The notes beneath the pieces were generated by a model. That model did no database searches. It had not been told where the DNA came from and saw only the letters and a program-made list of their open reading frames with translations. Both the position numbers and the translations under genes were made by a program. A stretch of 64,000 nt of DNA from Deinococcus sp. YIM 77859 (GTDB taxonomy: Bacteria > Deinococcota > Deinococci > Deinococcales > Deinococcaceae), in NCBI RefSeq assembly GCF_000745175.1, contig NZ_JQNI01000004.1, positions 217,001 through 281,000 on the forward strand, read 5' to 3'. Below, piece after piece: positions 19,462-27,414 of this stretch; the stretch's first letter is position 1; the number at the start of each line of letters is the position of its first letter.

Positions 19462-21276
19462 TTAGCGAGGACCAATGGTCAGTCCGGCGGAACGGACCTT
19501 GTCTCTCCAGAGCTCAAACTCCTGGCGCTCGGTGTCGAGGGTAACGGCAGTGGGCCAAGGTCGGTTGTTGTAGCACAGGCTCGTGCAGTTGGGGAACCAC
19601 GTATTGTTCAGCCAGGTACTGCCATCGGACCGAATGCGGGCCCAGCCAACCAGGTTGTCGTGCACCGAATTGTCCGACCAGATACCACTTGCCTGGGCAC
19701 CAAACATATCCCAGACGTACAGTCCGACGTTCTGTGCCAAGTTGATCGAACCGTCTGGCAAACGACCGCTGGAGAGTACGCGGTTGTCATACACATTCTG
19801 GTGATGACCACCCGCGATGCCGATCCCCTGATTAGAGGTGCTCACAATTTGGTTGCGGAAGACCTCCACGTACCCACCTGCTACGTTGAGGTTGTCCTGG
19901 CTCCCGTCCCCCAACATGATCCCACCGCCCGAGTAGGCACTGTCGGTCGCCGGGAAGATGGCATAGGCCCCCTGGATGTAGTTGTTGTGGATCTTGATCG
20001 GGCTCTCGGGCGTCCCGCTACTGGAGTATAGGTTGATGTTCTCCTCCAGCGAGCTCTTGCCTGGCTCATTGATCACCTCGTTCCAGGCAATCTCCACCTC
20101 TGGTAGCTGGCGAACCTTGGACAGTTGGACAAACTGCACCAGGTAGCGGTCGTTGAGGTAGCCCCCCTTGCCGTCACTCTTGCGGCCATCGATGTTCTTG
20201 ACACGATTGCGCAGAATCTTGACGGTCTGTCCGTTCGCGGCCTTCCCCTGAAAGATGTTGACGTAGATGCCCGTCGTGCCTTCCAAATAATTGTTCTCCA
20301 CCCGCAGGTTCAAGACGTCCTCGGCGGAGATGAAGCGGCCGGTATGACGGCCATAGACATTGGGGTTCAGGCCGTAGCCGTTGGTGTTGCGCACGGTGAG
20401 ATTGACCCAATAGCCGCGAATCAGATCGCCACGACCACGGATGTTGGCGTTCTCGATGACGACGGGTTCTGCGGTTTTGATGGACACGGCGGGAACGTTG
20501 GGGTCCAGGCTCTCCCAGTTGCCGGAGTAGGTGCCGCCCCGGGTGATCGTGATCGGTCCGCTGTAGGCGATTGGGCTTGTCGGCGTAGAGGGTGCCGTTG
20601 TCGTTGTCACTACACAATCACGCAGCATAGCGTTCGCCCAATCCGCGTGGTCGTAATGAATGTTGTCCCCAGCATTAGTCACAACGAGCTTCAGCTCTCT
20701 GCGGCCTGCAATATTGACATTAACACTTTTGGTCGTGCTTGCACCCGTCATGATGCCGCTGTCGTAGAGCTTCACGCCGTCCGCATACACCTGAAAAACC
20801 ACGCTGCCAAGACTTCCAACCTCATCGTCAACGCCGATATCAGCCGTGAAGCTCGTACATTTGCCTCCAACATCAAAGCTTAGAGAAGAGTCGGAATGAA
20901 CGCCGAACCCATTCCCATAGGTCTTCCCATTCAGGGTGAGGGTGCGCCCGTCGCCCGTTCCCTTCTCACCATTACTCCTGTTCCGTTCGGCGGGGCCCCA
21001 GCCGTTGGTGGCGGCCGTCCAAGGCTCATTACTCAGCGTATTATCGCCCGGGTCGATCGCCTGAGTCTGGAGCAGGTTCAAACCACCATCTTGAGCGGTC
21101 CACGAGTGGTCAGTCCCGTCATAGACGAAGTTTGGTAGGTTCTCTTGGCTTTGAGCCCTACCCTGAGCTGGACTTTGCGGAACACTGGACTGCGAGCAGG
21201 CAGCGAGCGTCAGAGCCAAGGCCAGGGCAGCCCACTGGGGAGCAGCACTTCGGAGGGATCGAGGGAGATGGGTCAT
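19462..21276 (-). CDS. Surface lipoprotein: NPCBM module plus beta-helix domain
   Basis: 604 residues with lipobox LAAC (Cys27). One NPCBM module (about 82-225; NGWGPAERNRSNGEKGTGDG, DIGVDDEVGSLGSVVFQVY) is joined by a TTTTAPSTPTSP linker to a beta-helix domain (about 240-600). That domain begins YSGPITITRGGTYSGNWESL and includes IEIAWNEVINEPGKSS-like and IKIHNNYIQGAYA turns. Its beta-helix is about 400 bases near-identical in DNA to the inverted gene at 22544. AGAGGAA precedes the ATG at 21276. A function on exported or cell-wall polysaccharide is inferred from domains and the neighbouring synthesis genes. No lyase active site was assigned. Confidence 0.8.
   Translation of the reverse strand: MTHLPRSLRSAAPQWAALALALTLAACSQSSVPQSPAQGRAQSQENLPNFVYDGTDHSWTAQDGGLNLLQTQAIDPGDNTLSNEPWTAATNGWGPAERNRSNGEKGTGDGRTLTLNGKTYGNGFGVHSDSSLSFDVGGKCTSFTADIGVDDEVGSLGSVVFQVYADGVKLYDSGIMTGASTTKSVNVNIAGRRELKLVVTNAGDNIHYDHADWANAMLRDCVVTTTTAPSTPTSPIAYSGPITITRGGTYSGNWESLDPNVPAVSIKTAEPVVIENANIRGRGDLIRGYWVNLTVRNTNGYGLNPNVYGRHTGRFISAEDVLNLRVENNYLEGTTGIYVNIFQGKAANGQTVKILRNRVKNIDGRKSDGKGGYLNDRYLVQFVQLSKVRQLPEVEIAWNEVINEPGKSSLEENINLYSSSGTPESPIKIHNNYIQGAYAIFPATDSAYSGGGIMLGDGSQDNLNVAGGYVEVFRNQIVSTSNQGIGIAGGHHQNVYDNRVLSSGRLPDGSINLAQNVGLYVWDMFGAQASGIWSDNSVHDNLVGWARIRSDGSTWLNNTWFPNCTSLCYNNRPWPTAVTLDTERQEFELWRDKVRSAGLTIGPR
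20164..20571 (-). repeat. Inverted near-identical repeat of beta-helix coding DNA, copy 1
   Basis: Reverse complement of 22655-23062. The first ~320 bases differ at only about one position and the rest is still highly similar. The sharp upstream boundary is at the YSGPITITRGG junction. Confidence 0.85.
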
Positions 21277-21758
21277 GGCAAGGTTCCTCTTGTATAGGGG
21301 CGCGAAACGAAGCTGTGGAGATACAGACGAAGCAAGGGGACCGCCCGCCGTAAGGGGACAGAGGCCCTTTACAGCAAGGTCAGCTGTTCTGAGGCTCTAA
21401 AAGCCGCCGAACAGGTCACCACCTGAAAAAGGTGAGGGCAAAACCAAAATGTGAACGGGGTTCATCTCCGGACACCTTAAGAAACTCTTATTAGAACCTT
21501 CTTTAAAGTCTTCTTAAGATCCGCCCCCACCTTCAGCGCTCTCAGGCATCGCTGGCGTCTTTCTCTCGTAGACCATTCAGGTGATTAAGACCCTGGCGAA
21601 GGGCCATGCAAGACTTTTTGCGTGTCTACGACGGTTTTATTCCCGGCTTCATTCGCTTGTTTGAGGCACTCTCTGCCCCTCCGAGAGGTCAATAAGTAGA
21701 TGAGAATAAGATGGGTTTGCTAAGTATTCCCTTCACGGAGTGGAGGGAGGAGCACCGC

Positions 21759-21827
21759 ATGTGGGGGAATAAGGAGCGAACGAGCCACCTTCCCTCGCTC
21801 TCCCCTCCAGCTCTTTGGAGTCCCTAA
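21759..21827 (+). CDS. Possible 22-residue peptide with strong ribosome site
   Basis: An ATG preceded by GGAGGGAGGAG at six-base spacing opens a 22-codon frame (MWGNKERTSHLPSLSPPALW, then two more residues). There is no similarity that I recognise and no signal peptide. The Shine-Dalgarno strength is the only support, so this may be chance. Confidence 0.2.
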   Translation: MWGNKERTSHLPSLSPPALWSP

Positions 21828-22035
21828 CCTTGTGAGTCTCCCCTTCTGGAGAAGAACCGGCACCCGTGCCGTGCAGGTGAGGGAATGGGCTCAAGCGCCT
21901 TCTCCCTCATCAAGGCGCTTCTCGCTTATCTGGCCTCGTCAAAGTGCACCCCTAGGGATTTCGGTTGAATAGGGATGCCATTCCTGTGACTCCCAACGGG
22001 CGGCAGAAGGAAAAAGGACGGATTCCAGAGGGGTG

Positions 22036-22064
22036 TTCGCCTTCGGCGCTTTCCCGAAGGCGAA
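22036..22064. terminator. 11-bp hairpin in the gap
   Basis: Arms TTCGCCTTCGG (22036-22046) and CCGAAGGCGAA (22054-22064) enclose a 7-base loop. A pyrimidine-rich stretch occurs further along the minus strand but not directly next to the stem. It may terminate a minus-strand transcript such as the possible small membrane gene ending at 22120. Confidence 0.35.
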
Positions 22065-22119
22065 GGGCTGGAGCCAGGAGCCGTATCAGGAGCAGATTGA
22101 TGAGCTTCCCACTCCAGCC

Positions 22120-22377
22120 CTAGGCTTGATCGGCGACAGGACAGACCGGTCCGAGAGGAAGGCGGTTGCTGGTGGGCCAAGTGTGAGGGTTGGATGGGGT
22201 GGGCAGAGCCGCAGGCGTCAGAGGCGTCACCCTCTCTAGAAGCGGCTCTGCTTCTCCATCAAGCGACACTTCCCACCGCTCACCCTTGAGGGTCCGCAGC
22301 AGGATGGAACACCCGAGGGCTACCACGAGCAACAATGCGACCACACTCGGCAGCGCCACGAGTAACAACAGGACCAT
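22120..22377 (-). CDS. Possible small single-span membrane protein
   Basis: 85 residues. It starts with a strongly hydrophobic stretch (MVLLLLVALPSVVALLLVVA), followed by LRTLKGERWEVSLDGEAEPL and a proline-rich tail. The hydrophobic-then-charged plan is protein-like. However, no good ribosome site lies near the ATG and no family is recognised. It would be the only gene in the gap. Confidence 0.3.
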   Translation of the reverse strand: MVLLLLVALPSVVALLLVVALGCSILLRTLKGERWEVSLDGEAEPLLERVTPLTPAALPTPSNPHTWPTSNRLPLGPVCPVADQA

Positions 22378-22543
22378 GTGAACAGTATGAACGTTTACCC
22401 CTCACAGGTCTATGACAAATCTCAAAAACTGCAGAGGCGCTCGTGCGGTCGAGCTGTGGGTGGATGTGCATCAGAAAAGCGTCATGAAAAGGGCACGTTA
22501 GATTTCTCACATTTTAGGGCTACAGTGGCAACGAGGTAACCCT

Positions 22544-23806
22544 ATGTACAGTTCTCTGAGAATCCCGGTTCTCAGTGCTGCTCTCCTGGTGGGGGGTGGG
22601 CTGACCATCTCAGCTCTCGCGCAGAGCTCAAGCAAAATGCCGGGAGCCGCTGAGATCGCCTACAGCGGACCGATCACGATCACCCGGGGCGGCACCTACT
22701 CCGGCAACTGGGAGAGCCTGGACCCCAACGTTCCCGCCGTGTCCATCAAAACCGCAGAACCCGTCGTCATCGAGAACGCCAACATCCGTGGTCGTGGCGA
22801 TCTGATTCGCGGCTATTGGGTCAATCTCACCGTGCGCAACACCAACGGCTACGGCCTGAACCCCAATGTCTATGGCCGTCATACCGGCCGCTTCATCTCT
22901 GCCGAGGACGTCTTGAACCTGCGGGTGGAGAACAATTATTTGGAAGGCACCGGCGGCATCTATGTCAATGTCTTCCAGGGGAAGGCCGCGAACGGACAGA
23001 CCGTCAAGATTCTACGCAATCGTGTCAAGAACGTCGATGGCCGCAAGAGTGACGGCAAGGGGGGCTACCTCAACGAGCGCTACTACCTCCAGTCCGTGCA
23101 GTTCAATAGCGTCAGACACATTCGTCATGCCGAAATCGCCTGGAACGAGGTGATCAATGAGCCGGGCAAGAGCTCCACTGAAGAAATTATCAATATCTTC
23201 CAAAGTAGCGGGACGCCCGAGAGCCCGATCAAGATCCACAACAACTACATCCAGGGGGCCTATGCCCTCAACCCCACTCAGGACAAGGTGTACTCGGGCG
23301 GCGGGATCATGATCGGTGACGGGAGACAGGACAGCTTGGAGATAGTTGGCGGGTACGTGGAGGTCTTCCACAACCAAATTGTGAGCACCTCTAATCAGGG
23401 GATCGGCATCGCTGGGGGGCACAACCAGCACGTCTACGAGAACCGCATCCTTTCAAGCGGCCGCCTGCCGGACGGGACCATCATCGCCAGCACCAACGTC
23501 GGCATGTACATGTGGGATATGCAGAAGGGGGCTGAAAAGTCACCCAAAACTTTCTTCAACAACTCGCTGCGCGACAATCTGGTCGGCTGGGTGCGGTTCG
23601 GGAAGGACGGCAAGCCACACTTTAACAACCTCTGGACGCCCAGTTGTACCAAGGCCACGGGCAGCACCTGCAAGAACAACCGAAGCTGGCCCGGTGCCGT
23701 CACCCTTCAGACTGAACGCCAAGAATTCGAGCGTTGGCAGAAGAAGCTCCGCGAGGCGAACGTGGTGATTGGCCCGGTGACCTCTGCGGGCAAAGCGGCC
23801 TACTGA
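22544..23806 (+). CDS. Secreted right-handed beta-helix protein without NPCBM
   Basis: 420 residues. The Sec signal peptide ends in SALA|QSS and there is no lipobox cysteine, so it is probably secreted or periplasmic rather than lipid-anchored. The beta-helix starts almost at once (YSGPITITRGGTYSGNWESL) and keeps the local-family segments IENANIRGRGDLIRG, AEIAWNEVINEPGKSS, IKIHNNYIQGAYA and NQIVSTSNQGIGIAGGH. The ATG at 22544 has GAGG seven bases upstream. It is the only plus-strand member of the family and is a near-copy of the beta-helix of the lipoprotein at 19462, without its carbohydrate-binding module. Confidence 0.8.
   Translation: MYSSLRIPVLSAALLVGGGLTISALAQSSSKMPGAAEIAYSGPITITRGGTYSGNWESLDPNVPAVSIKTAEPVVIENANIRGRGDLIRGYWVNLTVRNTNGYGLNPNVYGRHTGRFISAEDVLNLRVENNYLEGTGGIYVNVFQGKAANGQTVKILRNRVKNVDGRKSDGKGGYLNERYYLQSVQFNSVRHIRHAEIAWNEVINEPGKSSTEEIINIFQSSGTPESPIKIHNNYIQGAYALNPTQDKVYSGGGIMIGDGRQDSLEIVGGYVEVFHNQIVSTSNQGIGIAGGHNQHVYENRILSSGRLPDGTIIASTNVGMYMWDMQKGAEKSPKTFFNNSLRDNLVGWVRFGKDGKPHFNNLWTPSCTKATGSTCKNNRSWPGAVTLQTERQEFERWQKKLREANVVIGPVTSAGKAAY
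22655..23062 (+). repeat. Inverted near-identical repeat of beta-helix coding DNA, copy 2
   Basis: Partner of 20164-20571 in opposite orientation. The two copies flank about 2.1 kb, including the gene-poor gap, so inversion by recombination between them is possible. Confidence 0.85.
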
Positions 23807-23926
23807 AGCCAGGGCGCTCGAGCTCAAACAGCAGGCCAGTGGTGACGCCCGACGTCACTGCTGGCCTTGCCTGGAGCTGCAGGGGTCCCCACACTCCGCA
23901 TGCTGCCTCCTCCCCAACAAGGGGCG

Positions 23927-26900
23927 TCAGTCCGCCTCACTGCCCTGCAAGGCGTTGCCACCTTCCTCGGCCAGCCGTTCTAGGACAGGGGTCAGGTCCT
24001 CGCACCACAGCAGCACCAGTTCGGCCGCCCCATCTGAACTGACAAGCCGCCGGGCATTCAGCTTGATGGCGCGTTTGCCCTCACCCGGCAAGTCCATCTC
24101 CAGCAAGAAATCACGCAGCTCGGCTGCACCGAGCGCCACCTCACGCAGGCGGGTCACCAGGTCCGGCTGATCGAACTGGCCGCTTCCCAGGTCATAGACC
24201 CGCTCGCCCTGCACGTCTGCCGGGTCGGCACCCAGGAGGGTAAGAAGCGCCGTGTTGAAGGAGACGACACGCAGGTTGTGGTCCAGCACCAGGATAGGGT
24301 CAGTGATGGTATTCAGAATCGCCTCGCTGTAGAGCAGGGCTTCGCGCAACTGTCCCTCCAGCCGCTTGAGGGGATCGATATTGGTAAAGACAACCACCAC
24401 CCCATCGATGAAGTTGTCGAAGGTGCGGTAGGGCGAGATGCGCATCAGGAACCACTGGCCTTCCCGGGTCTGTACGGCAGTTTCGAAGGAGGCGAGGGTC
24501 TGGAGGACGCGGCGGATATCCTCCTCCAGCGTGTCATGGCGCAGGTTGGAGGCGATGTCGGTCAGCGGGCGGCCCACATCGACCGGCATCAGGTTGATGA
24601 CCTGGGTGATCTTGGGCGTGAAGCGCTTGATGCGCAGCTCGTTGTCAAGAAACACGGTCGCGATGCCAACCGAGTCCATCAGGTTCTTCATGTCGTCGTT
24701 GGCCTGTTGCAGGTCCGAGATAATGACCTGATGCTCCGCGTTGATGGTGATGAGTTCCTCGTTGAGGGACTGGAGTTCCTCCTTGGAGGTCATCAGTTCC
24801 TCATTGCTGCTCTGAAGTTCCTCATTGGCAGTCTGGAGTTCCTCGTTGGTGCTTTTGCGTTCCTCCAGCGCCACCTCCATCTCTTCGATGGTGGCCTGCA
24901 GATACTCCTTGGTGTACTTGAGTTCGCGCTCCAACTCCGCGACGCGGTCACTCGCCTCGGGGGCCACTCCACGTTGGGCCCGCGGCCCCTGCACCCCACC
25001 CCGGTCCAGAAAGACGATCAGGTAGAGGCTCCCCGTTTGACCGGGCAGACGCAGCGGCCGCACGCTCAGTTCAATCTGACGCAGCTCGCCGTTGACCGGC
25101 ACTGTGAGGGCCAGGGAACGCGCCTCCTGCCCGGTTGACCCTGCCTCGCGCAGCGCGCCGCTGAGCTCGTAGCGCAAGGCGGGCAGCGCCATATCCACCA
25201 CGTTCATGTTGGGCGTACCGGGCGGCAACTCGAGGTAGGCACCGGTGCGGCCGCTCACGTACAGCACGTTCCCCTGCGCGTCCACCATCACCGCAGGCGG
25301 AGCCAGCTCGGTCAGCAGCAGATTCTGCACCGCTCCCGGCAGCCCCACCTCCTTTCCGCTGGGCACCGCGCGGCGCAGCTCCGGGCGAGGCAGGTGGGGC
25401 CCCGGCAGCCCCACCTCCTTTCCGCTGGGCACCGCGCGGCGCAGCTCCGGGCGAGGCAGGTGGGGCCGCTCCAGGGACGGCTGCCCGAGGTGTCCTAGGG
25501 GGAGCACGCCGCTGGCCCGAGCCGGGTCCCGCCGGTAGAGCTTCCAGCGGTTATCCAGCGGGGCAAAGAGGTCACGAGCTGAGCCCAGCGTCTCGGACGG
25601 CCCCAGGAACAGCAGGCCGCCGGGCTTGAGCGCATAGTGAAAGAGCGGGAGGATCTGCTTTTGCAGCTCGGCACCGAAGTAAATGAGCATATTGCGGCAC
25701 GAGAGCAGGTCCAGGCGGGTAAAGGGCGGGTCGCCAAAGGTGTTGTGCCGCGCAAAGACGATCATCTCCCGCAGATCGCTTCTGACCTGGTAGCCGCCGT
25801 CCCGCGGAATGAAGAAGCGCTCCAGCCGCGCTGGGGAAATTCCCGCCACGCCCTGCACGGAGTACAGGCCCAACCGCGCCACGTCGATCGCCTCCTGATC
25901 GAGGTCCGTCGCAAAAATCTGTACCTGGACATACCGCTCACCCCCGAACTCGTCCAGCACTTCGCTGAGCAGCATGGCGATGGAGTACGCTTCCTCACCC
26001 GTCGAGCAGCCCGGCACCCAGGCCCGGAAGGTGCTCAGGTCCTCGTGCTCGCGCAGGTAGGTCCGCAGATGGGCTCCCAGCGCCTCAAAGGCAAGGGGGT
26101 CCCGGAAGAAGCTGGTGACGTTGATCAAAAGATCTTTGAAAAGGGCGTCTACCTCGGCCGGGTTCTCGGCGAGGTACCGAGCGTAGTGGCTCAGCTCCGC
26201 GATCTGATGGCTTTTCATCCGCCGGTCAATACGGCGAACCAGCGTGTTCTGCTTGTAGAGGGAAAAGTCATGACCGGTGCGGGCCCGCACGTGCAGCAGG
26301 ATCTTTTGCAGCGCGGCATTGGGGCGGCCCTCCGTGCCCTCCTGCACACGCAGCCACTCGGTGTGGGTGACCTGTGCGTACAGCTCGGCGGCAAGCTCCT
26401 CGGCGGGCAGCACCTGGTCCGCCACGCCGCTGGCGAGCGCACTCCGCGGCATGCTGGGGTACTGTGCGCTGGCCGGGTCCTGCACGAACACCCGCCCCAG
26501 GTTCTCCTTGACGGCCCGCACCCCCAGGCTGCCGTCGGTGCCCATCCCCGAGAGCACCACCGCCACCGCGCGTTCCCCCTGGTCGGCGGCAAGGCTCTGG
26601 AAAAACCCATCGATGGGCCGGTAGGGCTGGGGATCGGGCGTGAGCAGCAGGGTGCCGTGCAGCAGCGCCAGCGTGTGGCCCGGCGGAGCGACATACACGT
26701 GGTCGGGCTGCACCTCCAGACCGTCCGTGACCTCCAGCACGGGCAGCGGCGTGCAGCGCGCCAGGAGTTCGGGCATCAGGCCGCCCCCGCTGGGATCCAG
26801 ATGCGCGAGCACCACAAAAGCCATGCCTCCACCACCCGGCAACGCCGTGAAGAAGCGTTCGTAGCCGTCGAGCGCCCCGGCAGAGCCCCCGATCCCCACC

Positions 26901-26980
26901 ACAGCAGCGGGCGGGAAAGGCGCAGTGGCTTCGGTGGTGTCGGAGGGCGCACCTTCGGGGATGTGGGAGTGTTCAGGCAT
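23927..26980 (-). CDS. CheB-CheR-PAS fusion sensory protein
   Basis: 1,017 residues. The N-terminal CheB methylesterase domain (about 25-215) has GIGGSAG (catalytic Ser), VVLAHLDP (His) and SGMGTDG (Asp). The CheR methyltransferase domain (about 230-490) has FFRDPLAF, WVPGCSTGEEAYSIAM for S-adenosylmethionine binding, IFATDLD and LLSCRNMLIYF. A long heptad-rich coiled coil follows (about 690-770; repeated NEEL motifs) and then two PAS domains to the end. No histidine-kinase or receiver domain is present. Such fusions normally modify receptor glutamates, but no receptor or CheA gene is nearby. A perfect 66-bp in-frame tandem duplication lies in the linker before the coiled coil. The start at 26980 has GGAG upstream. 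Confidence 0.9.
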   Translation of the reverse strand: MPEHSHIPEGAPSDTTEATAPFPPAAVVGIGGSAGALDGYERFFTALPGGGGMAFVVLAHLDPSGGGLMPELLARCTPLPVLEVTDGLEVQPDHVYVAPPGHTLALLHGTLLLTPDPQPYRPIDGFFQSLAADQGERAVAVVLSGMGTDGSLGVRAVKENLGRVFVQDPASAQYPSMPRSALASGVADQVLPAEELAAELYAQVTHTEWLRVQEGTEGRPNAALQKILLHVRARTGHDFSLYKQNTLVRRIDRRMKSHQIAELSHYARYLAENPAEVDALFKDLLINVTSFFRDPLAFEALGAHLRTYLREHEDLSTFRAWVPGCSTGEEAYSIAMLLSEVLDEFGGERYVQVQIFATDLDQEAIDVARLGLYSVQGVAGISPARLERFFIPRDGGYQVRSDLREMIVFARHNTFGDPPFTRLDLLSCRNMLIYFGAELQKQILPLFHYALKPGGLLFLGPSETLGSARDLFAPLDNRWKLYRRDPARASGVLPLGHLGQPSLERPHLPRPELRRAVPSGKEVGLPGPHLPRPELRRAVPSGKEVGLPGAVQNLLLTELAPPAVMVDAQGNVLYVSGRTGAYLELPPGTPNMNVVDMALPALRYELSGALREAGSTGQEARSLALTVPVNGELRQIELSVRPLRLPGQTGSLYLIVFLDRGGVQGPRAQRGVAPEASDRVAELERELKYTKEYLQATIEEMEVALEERKSTNEELQTANEELQSSNEELMTSKEELQSLNEELITINAEHQVIISDLQQANDDMKNLMDSVGIATVFLDNELRIKRFTPKITQVINLMPVDVGRPLTDIASNLRHDTLEEDIRRVLQTLASFETAVQTREGQWFLMRISPYRTFDNFIDGVVVVFTNIDPLKRLEGQLREALLYSEAILNTITDPILVLDHNLRVVSFNTALLTLLGADPADVQGERVYDLGSGQFDQPDLVTRLREVALGAAELRDFLLEMDLPGEGKRAIKLNARRLVSSDGAAELVLLWCEDLTPVLERLAEEGGNALQGSEAD
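25335..25466 (-). repeat. Perfect 66-bp tandem duplication inside the CheB-CheR-PAS gene
   Basis: Units 25335-25400 and 25401-25466 are identical. They encode a 22-residue segment twice (it begins PHLPRPELRRAVPSGKEVGL) in the linker between the CheR domain and the next PAS-like region. The reading frame is preserved. Confidence 0.95.
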
Positions 26981-27414
26981 AGAGCAGGCTCCAGGGGTCG
27001 CGCGCCCACGGCCCAGGCCGCAGGACAGCAGGGGGCAGGAGGCGTAGCCGGATCATGGTAGCGCGCCGCTTCTCGCAAACTTGGGTGTACGCGACAAAGT
27101 GTGACCGTGACGCCGCACCCCGGTGAAGCAAGCCTCGGGGGCGTAGAGTCACCTTCCGCTGCGCGGCTGGTGTACGCTTTTGGGCTGCGGAAGGCGCGGG
27201 CAGGATGGGTGCCCTCCTGACAGCCGCCCGTGTTCCCGGTATTCCCAGGGGCGGTTGTCCATCTTCTGGTCGGGCGCAGGAGGCTGGAGCGCTATACTGC
27301 CCGCAGAACTTCCCCGACTTCCGCCCCCCGGGCGACGTACGCCCTTTTGCCACAGTCCCTTCCGACTGCGAAGCCTTTTTTGCCTCCGCGCCGCCTGGAG
27401 TTCCAAGAGACCGT
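26981..27414. other. Divergent intergenic region between CheB-CheR-PAS and kinase-like genes
   Basis: 434 bases that should hold both promoters. A TATACT element at 27293-27298 could be a plus-strand -10 box, but no good -35 box matches it. In-frame codons extend upstream of the kinase ATG to 27205 but do not look like protein. Confidence 0.5.

Larger units (their letters stand above)
21277..22543. other. Gene-poor 1.27-kb gap between inverted beta-helix genes
   Basis: No convincing full-size gene was found. It contains an AT-rich island with an 8-bp inverted repeat (CTTAAGAA 21476-21483, TTCTTAAG 21511-21518), a 9-bp hairpin AAGCGCCTT/AAGGCGCTT (21893-21920), an 11-bp hairpin TTCGCCTTCGG/CCGAAGGCGAA (22036-22064), and two weak small open frames listed separately. 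The composition is less GC-rich than the flanks. It may be a decayed or regulatory region. Confidence 0.6.

Noticed and set aside
21926..22180. Minus-strand frame in the gene-poor gap
   Set aside because: Low-complexity, Pro/Ser-rich, no start signals and overlaps the 11-bp hairpin.
24278..25138. Plus-strand open frame opposite the CheB-CheR-PAS coiled coil
   Set aside because: Antisense of a repetitive coiled-coil gene; no start signals or family similarity.
27205..27414. N-terminal extension of the kinase-like protein
   Set aside because: The extension is Pro/Gly/Cys-rich without domain character; the ATG at 27415 begins protein-like sequence.
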